DNA from: Leadbetterella lacunae
GTDB taxonomy: Bacteria; Bacteroidota; Bacteroidia; Cytophagales; Spirosomataceae
Length of the DNA: 64,000 nt
Assembly: GCF_042649125.1 (NCBI RefSeq)
Contig: NZ_JBHRYQ010000001.1
Span: 3,286,001 to 3,350,000, forward strand
Direction of reading: 5' to 3'
The notes below the pieces were generated by a model, which worked only from the letters and a program-made list of their open reading frames with translations, did no database searches and was not told the DNA's origin. Shown here one piece after another: positions 63,680 through 64,000 of the stretch (position 1 is its first letter; each line of letters begins with the position of its first letter). A program made the position numbers and the translations under genes.

Positions 63680-64000
63680 ATGAAGAGACTAGTATTAGGT
63701 GTTTCATTGCTTACACTTACTCTTTTTGCAACTACATCTTGTAGTAAAAGTAAGAAGGTAACCAGCTTAAATCCAGGTAAGAAAAGTAGAACTACTGGTG
63801 CGGCGTATGCCAAAAAAGGAAAAGAAGGTTTTCAAGTGTCTGACTTTGCAGGACAACCAGCAGGGCCAAACATGGTGTTTATAGAAGGAGGACGTTTCAC
63901 GATGGGAACACTTGAAGAAGATGTTACCTACTCAAGAGATAACATTGAGCGTACGGTAACAGTAGCTTCTTTTTATATGGACGAAACCGAAATAGCCAAC
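63680..64000 (+). CDS. gldJ: GldJ-like gliding motility/type IX secretion lipoprotein (3' end outside window)
   Basis: The first 107 codons of a lipoprotein. The signal peptide ends in a lipobox ATTSC (C21). After a basic linker the sequence GFQVSDFAGQPAGPNMVFIE and GGRFTMGTLEEDV begins an FGE-sulfatase (SUMF1-type) domain, continuing with TVTVASFYMDETEIAN at the window edge. This order fits GldJ, which with GldK contributes to the type IX secretion/gliding apparatus at the outer membrane. GldK has a similar FGE domain and cannot be fully excluded from so short a piece, but the linker before it is closer to GldJ. Confidence 0.72.
   Translation, partial: MKRLVLGVSLLTLTLFATTSCSKSKKVTSLNPGKKSRTTGAAYAKKGKEGFQVSDFAGQPAGPNMVFIEGGRFTMGTLEEDVTYSRDNIERTVTVASFYMDETEIAN

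Overview
The window is a stretch of a Bacteroidota chromosome, most likely from the Cytophagales. The evidence is AT-rich DNA, A-rich sequence instead of clear Shine-Dalgarno sites, promoters of the Bacteroidota type (TTTG with TAnnTTTG), a gliding/type IX secretion lipoprotein resembling GldJ at the right edge, many exported hydrolases, a SusC-like domain fragment, and large FtsX/MacB-type permeases. No tRNA, rRNA, CRISPR array, transposase or prophage gene was recognised.

Layout. 1-3.2 kb: murF (5' end outside the window), an SRPBCC protein and convergent murE, separated by a strong bidirectional terminator. 3.4-4.6 kb: an MFS transporter. 4.6-29.4 kb: the dominant system, a two-component-controlled transport locus. 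It holds an ABC ATPase with a TolC-type outer membrane channel, then a sigma54-dependent response regulator with its histidine kinase, then an HlyD/MacA-type adaptor, a second ABC ATPase and seven consecutive ~800-residue FtsX/MacB-type permeases. Two promoters in this locus carry the same architecture: a sigma54 -24/-12 element with a TGTCC-N6-GGACA palindrome centred 62.5 bp upstream of the -24 GG, and a weaker second copy 20-21 bp further out. These are probably the binding sites of the encoded regulator, which would drive both the ATPase-TolC unit and the ~20 kb adaptor-ATPase-permease operon.

29.4-44.2 kb: an esterase, a Gfo/Idh/MocA oxidoreductase, an MscS-related channel, a membrane protein/HTH regulator pair with a promoter-overlapping operator, a 35-residue lysine-rich protein, the selenium pair mnmH-selD, a MuiA-type (DUF4139) protein with an internal SusC-like segment, an aldehyde dehydrogenase, an acyl-CoA oxidase-like gene with a polysaccharide deacetylase, and a GH16 lipoprotein. 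44.2-53.2 kb: a decayed beta-barrel gene, a DEAD-box helicase, a dienelactone hydrolase with a small acidic protein, a GH2 enzyme, a frameshifted beta-barrel gene, a TPMT-like methyltransferase and a PAF-acetylhydrolase-like esterase. 53.3-64 kb: a metallophosphoesterase, an IroE/Fes-like esterase, a lipoprotein of five PepSY-like repeats, a DUF1080/GT92/NIPSNAP minus-strand group, PPK2, mfd, and the start of a gldJ-like gene.

Most of the window is ordinary housekeeping or polymer-degrading gene content. The unusual part is the sigma54-controlled multi-permease export locus. Coordinates and motifs were read by eye; family names come from recognisable motifs, and no database search was possible.
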